From an uncultured Lachnospiraceae bacterium (GTDB taxonomy: Bacteria; Bacillota; Clostridia; Lachnospirales; Lachnospiraceae): 64,000 nt of DNA. The stretch is taken from assembly GCA_947644545.1 (NCBI GenBank), contig CANRZW010000006.1, forward strand, positions 80,183-144,182. Reading direction: 5' to 3'. The notes beneath the pieces are model-generated. The model was not told where the DNA came from, made no database searches, and saw only the letters and a list, made by a program, of their open reading frames with translations. Below are positions 26,812 to 36,336 of this stretch, one piece after another. Both the position numbers and the translations under genes were made by a program. Numbering within the stretch: the stretch's first letter is position 1; the number at the start of each line of letters is the position of its first letter.

Positions 26812-29037
26812 ATGGCAATTCTATTTCAAGAGGAAAAGCGGATCTTCACATTACAGACAAAGCAGACGACCTACCAGATGAAGGTAGATGATTTCGGGTT
26901 TCTTTTGCATCTGTATTATGGGGCGAAGGTGTCCGGCGATATGGATTATCTTTTGACTTATTATGACAGGGGATTTTCGGGAAATCCGAATGATGTGGGG
27001 AACAACAGGACTTATTCCATGGACGTTCTGCCACAGGAATATCCGACTTTGGGAACAGGAGATTACAGAAACAGTGCGTTAGTGTTGCGTGGTCATGACG
27101 AATCGGAGTGTTGTGATCTGCGGTATGCCGGCTATGAGATTCGGGAAGGCAAGTACGAACTTGAGGGACTGCCGGCGGTGTATGCCGGGGAGAAGGAAGC
27201 ACAGACGCTTAAGATCGTGCTGGAGGATAACGTGAGTAAGGTGCGCGTGCAGTTGTTGTACGGCGTGTTAGAAGACGAGGATATCATTACGAGAAGCGTG
27301 AAGATCACCAATTACGGCACGGCGTGTGTGGTTGTGGAGAAGGCGGCCTCGGCCTGTCTGGATTTTATCACGGGACAGTATGACCTTCTCAGTTTCTACG
27401 GAAGACATACGATGGAAAGGAATCTGCAGAGGATAAGGATCGGACATGGGAGCCACAGCATCGGAAGCCGCAGAGGTACTTCCAGCCATCAGTATAATCC
27501 GGCGATTATCGTGGCAGAGAAGAACACCACGGAGAATACCGGGGACTGCTACGGTATGGTCTTTGTCTACAGCGGGAATTTTCTCTGTGAGGCGGAGCAG
27601 GATCAGTTTGACCAGACGCGTGTGCTGATGGGACTGCAGAGTGATCTTTTTCATTATCCGCTGGAATCCGGACAGACGCTTGAGATTCCGGAGACGATTA
27701 TGTGTTACAGCGACAGAGGATTTGGGGATCTGTCGGTGAAATATCATCGTTGTATCAGAAATCATATATGCAACGGAGCGCGCAGCAGGCGCACAACAGG
27801 AATGCAGACAGATGGCAGCAGCGAGACGGGATTTGTGCCCCGGCCGGTGCTGGTGAACAGCTGGGAGGCGGCTTACTTTAACTTTACCGGGGAGACGATC
27901 GTGGAGCTGGCGAGGGAAGCGTCCGGACTGGGTATCGACATGGTCGTGATGGACGACGGGTGGTTTGGCAAACGTGAGGACGACAACAGCGGCCTGGGAG
28001 ACTGGCAGGTCAATGAAAGGAAGCTGGGATGCAGTCTGAGCGAGCTGGTGCGCAGAGTCAACGCGGAAGGTGTCAAATTCGGTATCTGGATCGAGCCGGA
28101 AATGATCTCCGAGGACAGCGATCTGTACAGGGAGCATCCGGACTGGGCGATGCAGAATCCGGGCAGGAATCCGGCCAGAGGCAGGAATCAGCTGGTGCTT
28201 GATTTTTCCAGGGAGGATGTGCGGGAGCATATTTTCGATCAGATCTGCAGAGTGCTGGACCAGGGCAATATCGAGTATATTAAATGGGATATGAACCGGA
28301 GCGTCACGGATTTCTATTCCGTGGAGAACAGACAGGGCAAGGTGTCCTATGATTTTGTGATCGGCCTGTATGATTTCATGGAGAAGCTTCTGGCCAGGTA
28401 TCCGAAGCTGATGATTGAGGGCTGCAGCGGCGGCGGCGGCCGGTTTGACGCCGGAATGATGTATTATACGCCGCAGATCTGGTGCAGTGATAATACGGAT
28501 GCGTTGGACAGGCTGCAGATTCAGTACGGGACTTCTTTCTTCTATCCGATGTCTACGGTCAGCGCTCATGTGTCGGCGGTGCCCAATCATCAGACTGGCA
28601 GAATCACAAGCCTGCGCACGAGAGGCATTGTGGCTATGACAGGGGCTTTCGGTTATGAGTTGTCCTTAAGCAGGCTGAGTGCGGAAGAGAAAGAGGAGAT
28701 CAGGGAGCAGATCAGGCAGTATAAGGAGTTTGAGCCGCTGATCAGCACGGGAGATTATTATCGTCTTTCAAATCCTTTTGAGGATGCCTGTGCGGCATGG
28801 ATGTTCGTGTCAGCGGACAGGAAGCATATTCTGTTACATGTGGTGATTTTGGAGAATCACGGCAATATGACCGTGAATTATGTACGGCTGAAAGAACTTC
28901 TGCCGGATGCCGTCTACGAGGAGGCGGCAAGCGGTAAGTGTTATTGCGGTTCTGCGCTGATGCAGGCGGGTATCCCGATTCCGGTAGAGATGGGAGATTA
29001 CCGTGCATATCAATTTGTGTTTAGGGTTAAGGAATAG
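26812..29037 (+). CDS. alpha-galactosidase, glycoside hydrolase family 36
   Basis: 741 residues, normal for bacterial GH36. The ATG at 26812 is taken; only a weak AAAAAGG lies upstream and TTG/GTG codons 9-12 bases earlier cannot be ruled out. N-terminal beta-sandwich (1-320), then a TIM barrel with WEAAYFNFTGE, VMDDGWFG, GIWIEPEM, the nucleophile Asp493 in YIKWDMNRS and acid/base Asp560 in WCSDNTD. No signal peptide, so it acts in the cytoplasm, releasing galactose from imported alpha-galactosides. It follows the sugar ABC permeases by 135 bases with a hairpin in the gap. A terminator follows. A large antisense open frame inside it is a shadow. Confidence 0.96.
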   Translation: MAILFQEEKRIFTLQTKQTTYQMKVDDFGFLLHLYYGAKVSGDMDYLLTYYDRGFSGNPNDVGNNRTYSMDVLPQEYPTLGTGDYRNSALVLRGHDESECCDLRYAGYEIREGKYELEGLPAVYAGEKEAQTLKIVLEDNVSKVRVQLLYGVLEDEDIITRSVKITNYGTACVVVEKAASACLDFITGQYDLLSFYGRHTMERNLQRIRIGHGSHSIGSRRGTSSHQYNPAIIVAEKNTTENTGDCYGMVFVYSGNFLCEAEQDQFDQTRVLMGLQSDLFHYPLESGQTLEIPETIMCYSDRGFGDLSVKYHRCIRNHICNGARSRRTTGMQTDGSSETGFVPRPVLVNSWEAAYFNFTGETIVELAREASGLGIDMVVMDDGWFGKREDDNSGLGDWQVNERKLGCSLSELVRRVNAEGVKFGIWIEPEMISEDSDLYREHPDWAMQNPGRNPARGRNQLVLDFSREDVREHIFDQICRVLDQGNIEYIKWDMNRSVTDFYSVENRQGKVSYDFVIGLYDFMEKLLARYPKLMIEGCSGGGGRFDAGMMYYTPQIWCSDNTDALDRLQIQYGTSFFYPMSTVSAHVSAVPNHQTGRITSLRTRGIVAMTGAFGYELSLSRLSAEEKEEIREQIRQYKEFEPLISTGDYYRLSNPFEDACAAWMFVSADRKHILLHVVILENHGNMTVNYVRLKELLPDAVYEEAASGKCYCGSALMQAGIPIPVEMGDYRAYQFVFRVKE

Positions 29038-29064
29038 ATCAAGGAATTAGAAATTTGGGGAAAG

Positions 29065-29110
29065 AAAGACTGCCGTATCGGGTTGTATGACCGGTGTTGG
29101 CAGTCTTTTC
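29065..29110 (+). terminator. terminator of the alpha-galactoside operon
   Basis: AAAGACTGCC (29065-29074) pairs with GGCAGTCTTT (29099-29108), 10 bp, enclosing a 24-base loop with an inner CGG/CCG pairing, followed by T residues. It begins 28 bases after the alpha-galactosidase stop. Confidence 0.75.
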
Positions 29111-29155
29111 TGATAACCGGAAGTTCCTTCGCCTGTTTTTTTGTAAATAGGACTG

Positions 29156-29187
29156 GTTGTATCGTCAGAATCTTGTTACAATACAAC
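29156..29187. promoter_or_regulatory. dyad before the class II aldolase gene
   Basis: GTTGTAT (29156-29162) and ATACAAC (29181-29187) form a perfect 7-bp inverted repeat with an 18-base centre. TACAAT at 29177-29182 could be the -10 box, so a repressor bound to this dyad would cover the promoter. The position, 18 bases before the ATG, fits an operator. Confidence 0.4.
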
Positions 29188-29204
29188 TATGAGTCGGAGG
29201 AGAT

Positions 29205-30287
29205 ATGGAGGAAAATATGCAGGATTTTATCAAAATATCAAAATATGCAGGAATGCGCAACGATTTGGCACAGGCGGGAGGCGGTAACACTTCCGTGAAA
29301 CTTGATGATCATATCATGCTTGTCAAGAGTTCCGGGTTCCAGCTGGCGGATGTGAATGAGCAGGCGGGATATTCCAGGGTGGATTACAGGAAGATCGTGG
29401 AATATTTCAGAGAATATGTGGAACCCTTTGCGGAGGATGTATTTACGGAGGAGAAGGGGAATCAGCTTCTGAAAGAGGCGCAGATCGAGGGAGGACGCGC
29501 TTCCATCGAGACATTCCTTCATGCCATTACCGGGAAATATACGCTGCATTCTCATCCGCTGCTTGTGAATATCCTGACGGCGCGGGAAGATGCGGAGGAG
29601 ATAGTGCATGAACTTTTTCCGAAAGCTGTCTATGTGCCTTACAGGAAGCCGGGTGCGGCGCTGGCGGAGGCTTATGACAAGATTTACCGTGCGAAAGAAG
29701 CGCAGGGAGCGGACGGGACGATCGTCTTTTTACAGAATCACGGACTGGTGGTCAGTGGGGACGACGGGGATACGGTGATCGAGAAGACGGAGCAGGTGTT
29801 GGCAAAGATCGCAGAGTATTTGGATCTGGATGACAGCGCGTGCCGCGCGGCGACGAAGCTTTACAGGGTGATCGGAGAGATTGAGGCGCTGGCGGGGAAT
29901 ATTGTCTATCTGTCAGAGAATCGTTATCTGTCGCAGGAATACGCAGGCAGCAGTCTTGTGGAGCAGGGGATGTGGGAACATGCTTTTTGTCCGGACTGCG
30001 TTGTGTATGCGGGTAAGAAGCTCCTGTGGCTTAAGAAAGATTATGAGAGACAGGATATTCTGGATTTCATGGATATACATGGTTTGCCGGCGCTTGTGTA
30101 TTATGAAGGGCATTTTTACATATTGGCGGAGAGTGTGAAGAAGGCGCAGGAGATCGAGAATGTGATGAGCTTCGCTGCCAGGGTGCAGTGTGGCAACAGG
30201 GGGCAGCGGATGCACCTTTTAAGTGACGCGCAAAAGGAGGAACTGCTTAACTGGGATGCGGAGAAATATCGCAGGCAGAAAGCGTAA
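29205..30287 (+). CDS. class II aldolase/adducin family protein
   Basis: 360 residues. The N-terminal domain has the class II aldolase pattern: NDLAQAGGGNTSVKL near residues 20-35 (phosphate-binding GGxxS/T), KSSGFQL, then Zn ligands His-His in LHSHPLLVNIL near 115 and a His in QNHGLVVSGDDGD near 180. Family members cleave sugar phosphates such as fuculose- or rhamnulose-1-phosphate to DHAP and an aldehyde; the substrate here is unknown and the C-terminal 130 residues (residues 230-360) are an extra module. GGAGGAG precedes the ATG; a second in-frame ATG 12 bases later also has GGAGG before it. Stands between the alpha-galactoside operon and the glycan cluster. Confidence 0.85.
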   Translation: MEENMQDFIKISKYAGMRNDLAQAGGGNTSVKLDDHIMLVKSSGFQLADVNEQAGYSRVDYRKIVEYFREYVEPFAEDVFTEEKGNQLLKEAQIEGGRASIETFLHAITGKYTLHSHPLLVNILTAREDAEEIVHELFPKAVYVPYRKPGAALAEAYDKIYRAKEAQGADGTIVFLQNHGLVVSGDDGDTVIEKTEQVLAKIAEYLDLDDSACRAATKLYRVIGEIEALAGNIVYLSENRYLSQEYAGSSLVEQGMWEHAFCPDCVVYAGKKLLWLKKDYERQDILDFMDIHGLPALVYYEGHFYILAESVKKAQEIENVMSFAARVQCGNRGQRMHLLSDAQKEELLNWDAEKYRRQKA

Positions 30288-30390
30288 GCCGGACGCAGCA
30301 GTCAGAGGAACTTTACAGCCGTATGAAAGATTTCAGGCCGGATATAAAATAATGATATAAAATATAGAAAGCGGAAAAGAGGAAATTAAG

Positions 30391-32070
30391 ATGAACGTGA
30401 TCATACCGATGACGGGTTACGGTTCCCGTTTTGTGGCGGCAGGATATCAGGAGTTAAAGCCTTTTATCAGGGTAATGGATAAGCCGGTGATTGAATGGAT
30501 CATAAAGTATATGTATCCTGCAGACGTTAATATGATCTTTATCTGCCGTGGTGAGCACTTGAAGAACGATCCGTCCATGCGGGAGAGACTGCTCTTGCTT
30601 GCACCGGGAGCACAGATCGTATCGATAGAAGACTGGGTGAAGAAGGGACCGGTATATGATGTGCTTCGTGGGTACGAAGAACTGCTTGCGAAAGGCGCCA
30701 TTGATGCTGAGGAACCGTGTATCATTAATTATTGTGATTTTTATATGCAATGGGATTACGACGCTTTTGCAAAGGAGGCTGCGGCGCGAGACTGTGACGG
30801 GGCGGTGCCCTGCTATTCCGGATTCCATCCTAATTTGCTGCCGGAGAAGAATTATTACGCCTCGTGTCTGACAGATGCAGACGATTATCTGATAGAGATC
30901 CGGGAGAAGTATTCCTTTGCACAGGATAAGACGAAGGCGAAGCATTCCCCGGGCGTCTATTATTTCAAGAACGGTTCGGTGATGGAGAAGTACTGCCGGA
31001 TGTTGACCGAGCATGAAGAATGTGCCATTAATGGCGAATACTATGCGTCCCTGCCCTATAATTTCATGGTGCAGGACGGTTTGAAAGTATGGGTTCCGGT
31101 TAATGTGGAGTATTTCTGTCAGTGGGGGACACCGGAGGACATGCAGGAGTTCGTCTACTGGACGGATTGGATCCGGGGAACCGGAAATAGAAGAGATGAC
31201 GGGAAAGCAACGGCTGTGTTGCAAGACATAGGAGCGGATCAGCCGGCGGCCGGCCGTATCCTGATTCCCATGGCGGGGGCAGGACAGCGTTTTGCGGATG
31301 CGGGCTATACGGTACATAAACCGGCGATTATGACGGCGGACAGAAGGACAGAGCAGGAGAAGCCAATGGTAGTCTGCGCCACGGAGGATCTGCCGGGTGT
31401 GGCGGCGGATGGCAGCAATGTGATCTATGTGGACAGGACATTCCATAAGACAGATGGTGTGGAGGATACCATCCGTGCCTGGTATCCGAACGCGGTATTT
31501 ATCACGGTCGATCATCTTACGGAAGGGCAGGCATGTACCTGTATGCTGGCGGAGCCATATCTGGATCCGGAGGAGCCGCTTTTGATCGCAGGATGTGACA
31601 ATGGCATGGACATTGACGAAGAGGCTTTTGATGCGCTGACGAGGGAGTGTGACTGCATTGTCTTCACCTACAGGCATAATGAAGCGGTGATTGCAAATCC
31701 GAATGCCTATGGATGGATGATCGCTGACGAAAATGGAAATATTACGGGTACATCGATCAAAAAGGCGATCTCGGATACGCCGATGGAGGATCCGGCGGTC
31801 GTGGCTACTTTCTGGTTTCGGAGAGCGGAAGTATTTATAGAAGCGACGAAGAAGATGATCGCGGAGAATGATCGTATCAATGGTGAATTCTATGTGGATC
31901 AAACGGTGAAGCATGTGCTGGACTTAGGATACCGGGCGAAGATCTTTGATATCGACAGGTATGTAGGCTGGGGCACACCGGCTGATTATGAGGGATACCA
32001 GAAGACTTGGAAGTATTTTGAGGCGTTCATAAGAAGCTGTGAAGATAAAAATATTTTCGGAGAGGCATAA
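30391..32070 (+). CDS. tandem sugar-phosphate nucleotidyltransferase-like protein
   Basis: 559 residues, two nucleotidyltransferase-like domains in one chain. Domain 1 (about 1-265) begins NVIIPMTGYGSRFVAAGY with the signature loop and ELKPFIRV lysine, and has NYCDFYMQW as the metal-site region. Domain 2 (about 285-540) begins ILIPMAGAGQRFADAGY and HKPAIM, with AGCDNGMDID as the equivalent. Both end with a WGTP(E/A)D motif (WGTPEDMQEF, WGTPADYEGY). Each should form NDP-sugars from sugar-1-phosphate or act as a glycan-linked cytidylyl/nucleotidyl carrier enzyme; the exact sugar is unknown. It is the first gene of the glycan cluster, 6 bases before the next gene. Single-domain relatives are usual, the tandem form is less so. 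Confidence 0.82.
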   Translation: MNVIIPMTGYGSRFVAAGYQELKPFIRVMDKPVIEWIIKYMYPADVNMIFICRGEHLKNDPSMRERLLLLAPGAQIVSIEDWVKKGPVYDVLRGYEELLAKGAIDAEEPCIINYCDFYMQWDYDAFAKEAAARDCDGAVPCYSGFHPNLLPEKNYYASCLTDADDYLIEIREKYSFAQDKTKAKHSPGVYYFKNGSVMEKYCRMLTEHEECAINGEYYASLPYNFMVQDGLKVWVPVNVEYFCQWGTPEDMQEFVYWTDWIRGTGNRRDDGKATAVLQDIGADQPAAGRILIPMAGAGQRFADAGYTVHKPAIMTADRRTEQEKPMVVCATEDLPGVAADGSNVIYVDRTFHKTDGVEDTIRAWYPNAVFITVDHLTEGQACTCMLAEPYLDPEEPLLIAGCDNGMDIDEEAFDALTRECDCIVFTYRHNEAVIANPNAYGWMIADENGNITGTSIKKAISDTPMEDPAVVATFWFRRAEVFIEATKKMIAENDRINGEFYVDQTVKHVLDLGYRAKIFDIDRYVGWGTPADYEGYQKTWKYFEAFIRSCEDKNIFGEA

Positions 32071-32076
32071 GCATTT

Positions 32077-34188
32077 ATGTTACAAAAGCTGGAGGCGTTT
32101 GATTTTGAGAAGAATTATCAGAAGCTGTTAAAGGCGGCCATCTTGATGACCGTCTTATTTAAGTTACTCCTGATGGGGCTTTTTTCGTCGGACTACCAGG
32201 ATCTGATGTTCATTCCCTTCGTGCAATGTTTTCTTGGCGGTGAGAATCCGTATCAGTATTATTATGAGAATCAGCTGCTTTCTTCTTTTCCCTATCCGCC
32301 GGTTATGCTGTTGATTGAGAGTGTGGGCGGAGTTCTGCTGTCGTTATGTGAGGGTTTTCCGGTTTTTGTGAGGAATCTGGTCTTTAAGCTGCCGATGCTT
32401 GTCATGGACCTTCTTGGTCTTTATTATCTGATGCGGATTTCGAGATCAAGACGTAAGTATATACTGGCATTGTATTTTATGTCTCCGATCATTCTGTATG
32501 CGGCCTATATGCATGGGCAGCTGGATCTGATCCCGACGGTCTTTCTGATCATTGCGATCTATTATTTGACGGAAACGGGTATTTCTACGGGCCGGGTCAC
32601 GGTCAGTGAATGGAAATATATGTTGTTCATCACGTTGTCATTAGCGTCGAAATTTCACATTTTATCGGTGCTGCCACTGTTCTTTCTTTATATTTTAAAG
32701 AAAAAAGGCTTTCAGAAGGCCATGGTAATGACCGGTATACCGGTGCTGCTTACCGTTCTGATCGTTGCGCCTTTCTGGGGCAGTGGGTTTATCAGCATGG
32801 TGCTGCTCAATAAGGAGCAGAGTGCCATCGACAATGTCTATTTGGAATACGGAAGTTCTCATCTGCTGTTATCGGTTCTGGTGCTCTTGATTATTTATTT
32901 CCAGGCTTTTCATGTGAACCAGATGAACCGGGATCTTCTGATCAGTATGGCGGGATTGCTGTTTTCCGTCTTTCTGGCCTTTGTTCCGGCGATGCCGGGA
33001 TGGTTTATGTGGGTGGTGCCATTTTTCATGCTTTATCTGGCAGGGTTGACGGAGAACAGGGCGAAAATGGTAATCGTCTATGGAGGATTTAATATACTTT
33101 ATCTGATCTATTATCTGTTCTTTCATATGACGCAGTTTACGGATCTGTCGATTCTTGGTAAAGGATTAAGAGAGTTAAAGTCTACGGAGAAAGATCTTCA
33201 TAATATCTTCTTTACGTTGATGGTGGGTGTTTTTCTGATCCTGGTAGTCTCCATGTATCTGTACGGCGTAAACAGCAATTCCTTTTACAGAAGGCGGAGC
33301 CGCCCTTTCACGATCGGTATTGCAGGTGACAGCGGCGCGGGCAAGAGCAGACTGCTCATGATGCTGGGAGAGCTGCTTTCGGAGGACCATATCCTGAATA
33401 TCGAGGGAGACGGCGATCACAGATGGGAGCGGGGCAATGCCAACTGGAAGGAGATGACGCATCTGAATCCGCGGGCCAACTATCTGTACAGGCAGGCGGA
33501 AGATCTGCGGGTGCTGCGCGGCAACAATGCAGTCAAAAGGGCAGATTACGATCACAATACGGGTACCTTTACTGCGAAAAGGAAGCTGACGCCAAGGCCT
33601 TATATCATTATGTGCGGCCTGCATTCCTTATATCTGCCGCAGATGAGACAGGTGCTGGATATGAAGATTTATCTGGATACGGACGAGGCATTGCGGTGTT
33701 ACTGGAAGATGGGAAGAGATCAGGGTGACAGGGGACACGGCAGGGAAGAAGTGATGGCACAGATTGAAAAACGCCGTGCGGACGCACAGAAGTATATCTA
33801 TCCGCAGAAACAGTATGCGGATCTTGTGATTCGGTACTTTGACGAGGGACTTGCGCAGGATGGCAGCAGGACAGGCAGTTCTTTGGAGGCGCAGCTTGGC
33901 GTAGAGTTTTTGATGGATGTGCGGATCAATGCGGAACCGATCCTTGCTTTCCTGCAGGAGCAGGGGGTATGCAGTCAGTTGTCGTATGATGATCTGCAGC
34001 ATCAGAGGATTCTGTTTCGGGCCAGAGACCTTAAGGTGAATAAGGAGATCCTGGAAAAAGTCGCACACGAGGCGATCGTACAGATCGAGGATCTGGCGGG
34101 TAATGGAATCGTGTGGGAAGATGGAATCAATGGGGTGGTACAGTTGATGCTAATGGCAGTGATCGGGGAGATCATGCAGTGGACATGA
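32077..34188 (+). CDS. GT-C-type membrane glycosyltransferase fused to a uridine-kinase-like domain
   Basis: 703 residues. Residues 1-395 hold about ten to twelve membrane helices; the first outer loop has FSSDYQD and ENPYQYYYE, the acidic site of GT-C polyprenyl-phosphate-sugar transferases. After a short basic linker (RRRSRPF) residues 408-640 form a P-loop NTPase with GDSGAGKS (Walker A near 415-422), EGDGDHRWERG and a helical lid, resembling uridine kinase/phosphoribulokinase. The remaining 60 residues are helical. Membrane transfer and a soluble kinase on one chain suggest coupling of substrate phosphorylation to glycan assembly, an inference. Starts 6 bases after the tandem nucleotidyltransferase gene. 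Confidence 0.8.
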   Translation: MLQKLEAFDFEKNYQKLLKAAILMTVLFKLLLMGLFSSDYQDLMFIPFVQCFLGGENPYQYYYENQLLSSFPYPPVMLLIESVGGVLLSLCEGFPVFVRNLVFKLPMLVMDLLGLYYLMRISRSRRKYILALYFMSPIILYAAYMHGQLDLIPTVFLIIAIYYLTETGISTGRVTVSEWKYMLFITLSLASKFHILSVLPLFFLYILKKKGFQKAMVMTGIPVLLTVLIVAPFWGSGFISMVLLNKEQSAIDNVYLEYGSSHLLLSVLVLLIIYFQAFHVNQMNRDLLISMAGLLFSVFLAFVPAMPGWFMWVVPFFMLYLAGLTENRAKMVIVYGGFNILYLIYYLFFHMTQFTDLSILGKGLRELKSTEKDLHNIFFTLMVGVFLILVVSMYLYGVNSNSFYRRRSRPFTIGIAGDSGAGKSRLLMMLGELLSEDHILNIEGDGDHRWERGNANWKEMTHLNPRANYLYRQAEDLRVLRGNNAVKRADYDHNTGTFTAKRKLTPRPYIIMCGLHSLYLPQMRQVLDMKIYLDTDEALRCYWKMGRDQGDRGHGREEVMAQIEKRRADAQKYIYPQKQYADLVIRYFDEGLAQDGSRTGSSLEAQLGVEFLMDVRINAEPILAFLQEQGVCSQLSYDDLQHQRILFRARDLKVNKEILEKVAHEAIVQIEDLAGNGIVWEDGINGVVQLMLMAVIGEIMQWT

Positions 34189-34270
34189 ATTGATGCCGGG
34201 ATGCCAAAGTTCGGTGCCGGTATTGAAGACATAGAATATTACGACAGGGAATCAGATCGAGAGGATACGG

Positions 34271-34942
34271 ATGATTAAAGCTGTTATATTTGACCTGGAT
34301 GATACTTTGTATGGATATGAGGCGCTTGACAGAGAAGCTAGGGAACGGGTGCGCGCGCTTGTGTGTGGAGAGCTGAGGATTGCGGCGGAAGCTTATGATA
34401 GGGCTTATGCGTATGGCAGGAGTGAGACGAAGCGGCAGCTGGGGGATGTAGCGGCATCGCACAACAGATTATTGTACTGTCAGAAGACACTGGAATATCT
34501 GGGGGTTAATCCGATGCCGTTGTCTCTGCGGATGTATGAGGCGTACTGGGGAACGTTTCTGGAGAAGATGAAGCTGTTTGAAGGTGTGCGGGAATTCATG
34601 GACTGTATGCGGGAGCATGGAATCTTAATGATGATCTGTACGGATCTGACGGCGCATATCCAGCATCGGAAGATCGAGGCATTGGGAATCGCACAAGATA
34701 TCAAGTATCTGGTGACCAGCGAGGAGGCAGGGAAGGAGAAGCCCGCGCCGGAGATGTTCGCGCTCTGTCTGAATAAGCTGGGCGTTGCGCCGGAAGAGAT
34801 CTGCTATATCGGAGACAGCCAGACGAAGGATGTGGAGGGCGCCAAGGCGGCAGGAATGCAGGCTCTGCGGTTTTATCCGAAGAAGCCGAGTACAAAGCAG
34901 TACAAGGCATTCGCGGAGATGATCAGTGGCAGGAAACAATAG
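34271..34942 (+). CDS. HAD-superfamily phosphatase
   Basis: 223 residues. Motif 1 FDLDDT with nucleophile Asp8 and Asp10, motif 2 MICTDLT near 117, motif 3 Lys in GKEKPAPEMF near 158 and motif 4 IGDSQTKDVEGAKAAGM near 178 make a complete subclass I HAD hydrolase. Cap region at about 15-80 is helical. It could remove phosphate from a sugar phosphate or nucleotide used by the neighbouring glycan genes, or be a general phosphatase. It lies 82 bases after the fusion gene and 59 before the GT2 gene. Confidence 0.92.
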   Translation: MIKAVIFDLDDTLYGYEALDREARERVRALVCGELRIAAEAYDRAYAYGRSETKRQLGDVAASHNRLLYCQKTLEYLGVNPMPLSLRMYEAYWGTFLEKMKLFEGVREFMDCMREHGILMMICTDLTAHIQHRKIEALGIAQDIKYLVTSEEAGKEKPAPEMFALCLNKLGVAPEEICYIGDSQTKDVEGAKAAGMQALRFYPKKPSTKQYKAFAEMISGRKQ

Positions 34943-35001
34943 GCAGTTGTAGAGAAGCAGACGAATAAAATATAATAGGAAAAGGGGATGAGCAGTAACA
35001 T

Positions 35002-35703
35002 ATGAAACTATCGATCGTTGTACCATGTTATAATGAGGAACAGAATATTCCGTTGATTCTGAATCGTTTCGGGGAGATTATTGAGCGGGAAGATATCGAG
35101 GTCATTCTGGTGGATAATGGTTCTACGGATGACAGCGCGCTTGTGCTTGCGGAGTTATTGCCGCAGTATGCTTTCGCGAGAACAGTGAGGGTGGAAGTCA
35201 ATCAGGGATATGGGTATGGCATCCTGCAGGGATTAAAGGACTGTAAAGGAGAATATATCGGTTGGACACATGCGGATATGCAGACGGATCCGGGGGATAT
35301 TCTTAAGGCTCTTACGATCATCGAGCAGGAGCAGGGGCTTGTCTTTGTAAAGGGAAATCGAAAGGGCCGGCCATTGTTTGACGTGTTCTTTACAGCCGGT
35401 ATGAGCCTGTTCGAGACTTTCTATTTGCATACGAAGTTATATGATATCAATGCGCAGCCTAATATTTTTCCGAGGGTATTTTTTGATGAGTGGAAGAATC
35501 CGCCTTATGATTTTGCATTGGACTTGTATGCCTTGTATATGGCGCGCAGGAAGAATCTGAAGGTGATTCGTTTCCCGGTACTTTTTCCGGAGCGGATCTA
35601 TGGGGAATCGAAGTGGAATACGGGACTTAAGGCCAAGTGGAAGTTTATCAGGCGGACGATTGCGTTCAGCGTGAAGTTGAAGAAGGAACTAAGAAGCAGA
35701 TAA
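35002..35703 (+). CDS. family 2 glycosyltransferase
   Basis: 233 residues, a single GT-A domain. The start SIVVPCYNEEQNI, then VDNGSTDDSA (nucleotide-binding Asp) and WTHADMQTDP with the DxD-like metal site, are typical of the DPM1/ArnC-like GT2 group. It has no C-terminal membrane helices. It probably transfers a sugar from an NDP-sugar to a polyprenyl phosphate, supplying the GT-C type enzymes encoded on either side (32077 and 36438). The ATG at 35002 is preceded by AAAGGGG at some distance. Confidence 0.93.
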   Translation: MKLSIVVPCYNEEQNIPLILNRFGEIIEREDIEVILVDNGSTDDSALVLAELLPQYAFARTVRVEVNQGYGYGILQGLKDCKGEYIGWTHADMQTDPGDILKALTIIEQEQGLVFVKGNRKGRPLFDVFFTAGMSLFETFYLHTKLYDINAQPNIFPRVFFDEWKNPPYDFALDLYALYMARRKNLKVIRFPVLFPERIYGESKWNTGLKAKWKFIRRTIAFSVKLKKELRSR

Positions 35704-35745
35704 GATTATAGAAGATAAGACTATAGATTGGAAAAGGAGAACGGC

Positions 35746-36336
35746 ATGGAATACATAGCACACAGAGTGAATACAGTGGAGGAACTGCGTAAACTTTCAC
35801 CGGAGTATGGGGTGGAGCTGGATCTGAGAGATGACCTGCATGGCAGAATCTATATTTCTCATAATCCGTTTGAAGCGGGGGAGGATTTCGAGGACTACTG
35901 TAAGGAATATCATCACGGTACGATGATCCTGAATATCAAGAGTGAGAGGATCGAGCATAAGGTGTTGGAATATATGAAACAGTATGGAATCGAGAAATAC
36001 TTTTTTCTGGATTCTTCCTTCCCAATGATCAAGCTGCTGACAGATATGGGCGTGAAGGATATTGCGCTGCGTTTCAGTGAGCTGGAGGGGCTTGATACGA
36101 TCCGTAATATGGCGGGAAAGGCCGAGTGGGTGTGGGTAGACTGTTTCACGAGGATTCCACTGGACCAGGACAGCTATCGGGAGTTGAAGGAGCTGGGCTA
36201 TAAGTTATGCTTCGTGTCCCCGGAGTTGGAGGCACAGGAAGAGAAGATCGGTGAGTACAGGAAATTCCTTGAGGAACAGGGATTTGTATTCGATGCCGTC
36301 TGTACGAAAAGTTATCATATCAGGGATTGGATGTAA
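35746..36336 (+). CDS. glycerophosphodiester phosphodiesterase-like protein
   Basis: 196 residues from the ATG at 35746, which follows AAAGGAG; an in-frame TTG 18 bases upstream is unlikely. The pattern AHR near residue 5, ELDLRDD near 26 and ISHNPF near 37 matches the His-Arg, Glu-x-Asp and second His of GDPD/PI-PLC TIM-barrel phosphodiesterases. It is shorter than typical GDPD enzymes (about 240-300). No signal peptide. In this cluster it may act on a phosphodiester-linked glycan or lipid intermediate. Starts 42 bases after the GT2 gene. Confidence 0.72.
   Translation: MEYIAHRVNTVEELRKLSPEYGVELDLRDDLHGRIYISHNPFEAGEDFEDYCKEYHHGTMILNIKSERIEHKVLEYMKQYGIEKYFFLDSSFPMIKLLTDMGVKDIALRFSELEGLDTIRNMAGKAEWVWVDCFTRIPLDQDSYRELKELGYKLCFVSPELEAQEEKIGEYRKFLEEQGFVFDAVCTKSYHIRDWM

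Noticed and set aside
27268..28590. 440-codon minus-strand open frame
   Set aside because: Lies wholly inside the GH36 alpha-galactosidase, whose motifs are intact; the antisense translation is Arg/His/Pro-rich with no recognisable domain. A shadow caused by biased third positions.
30454..31914. 486-codon minus-strand open frame
   Set aside because: Antisense to the tandem nucleotidyltransferase gene; Arg/His/Ile-rich, no motifs, no ribosome binding site.
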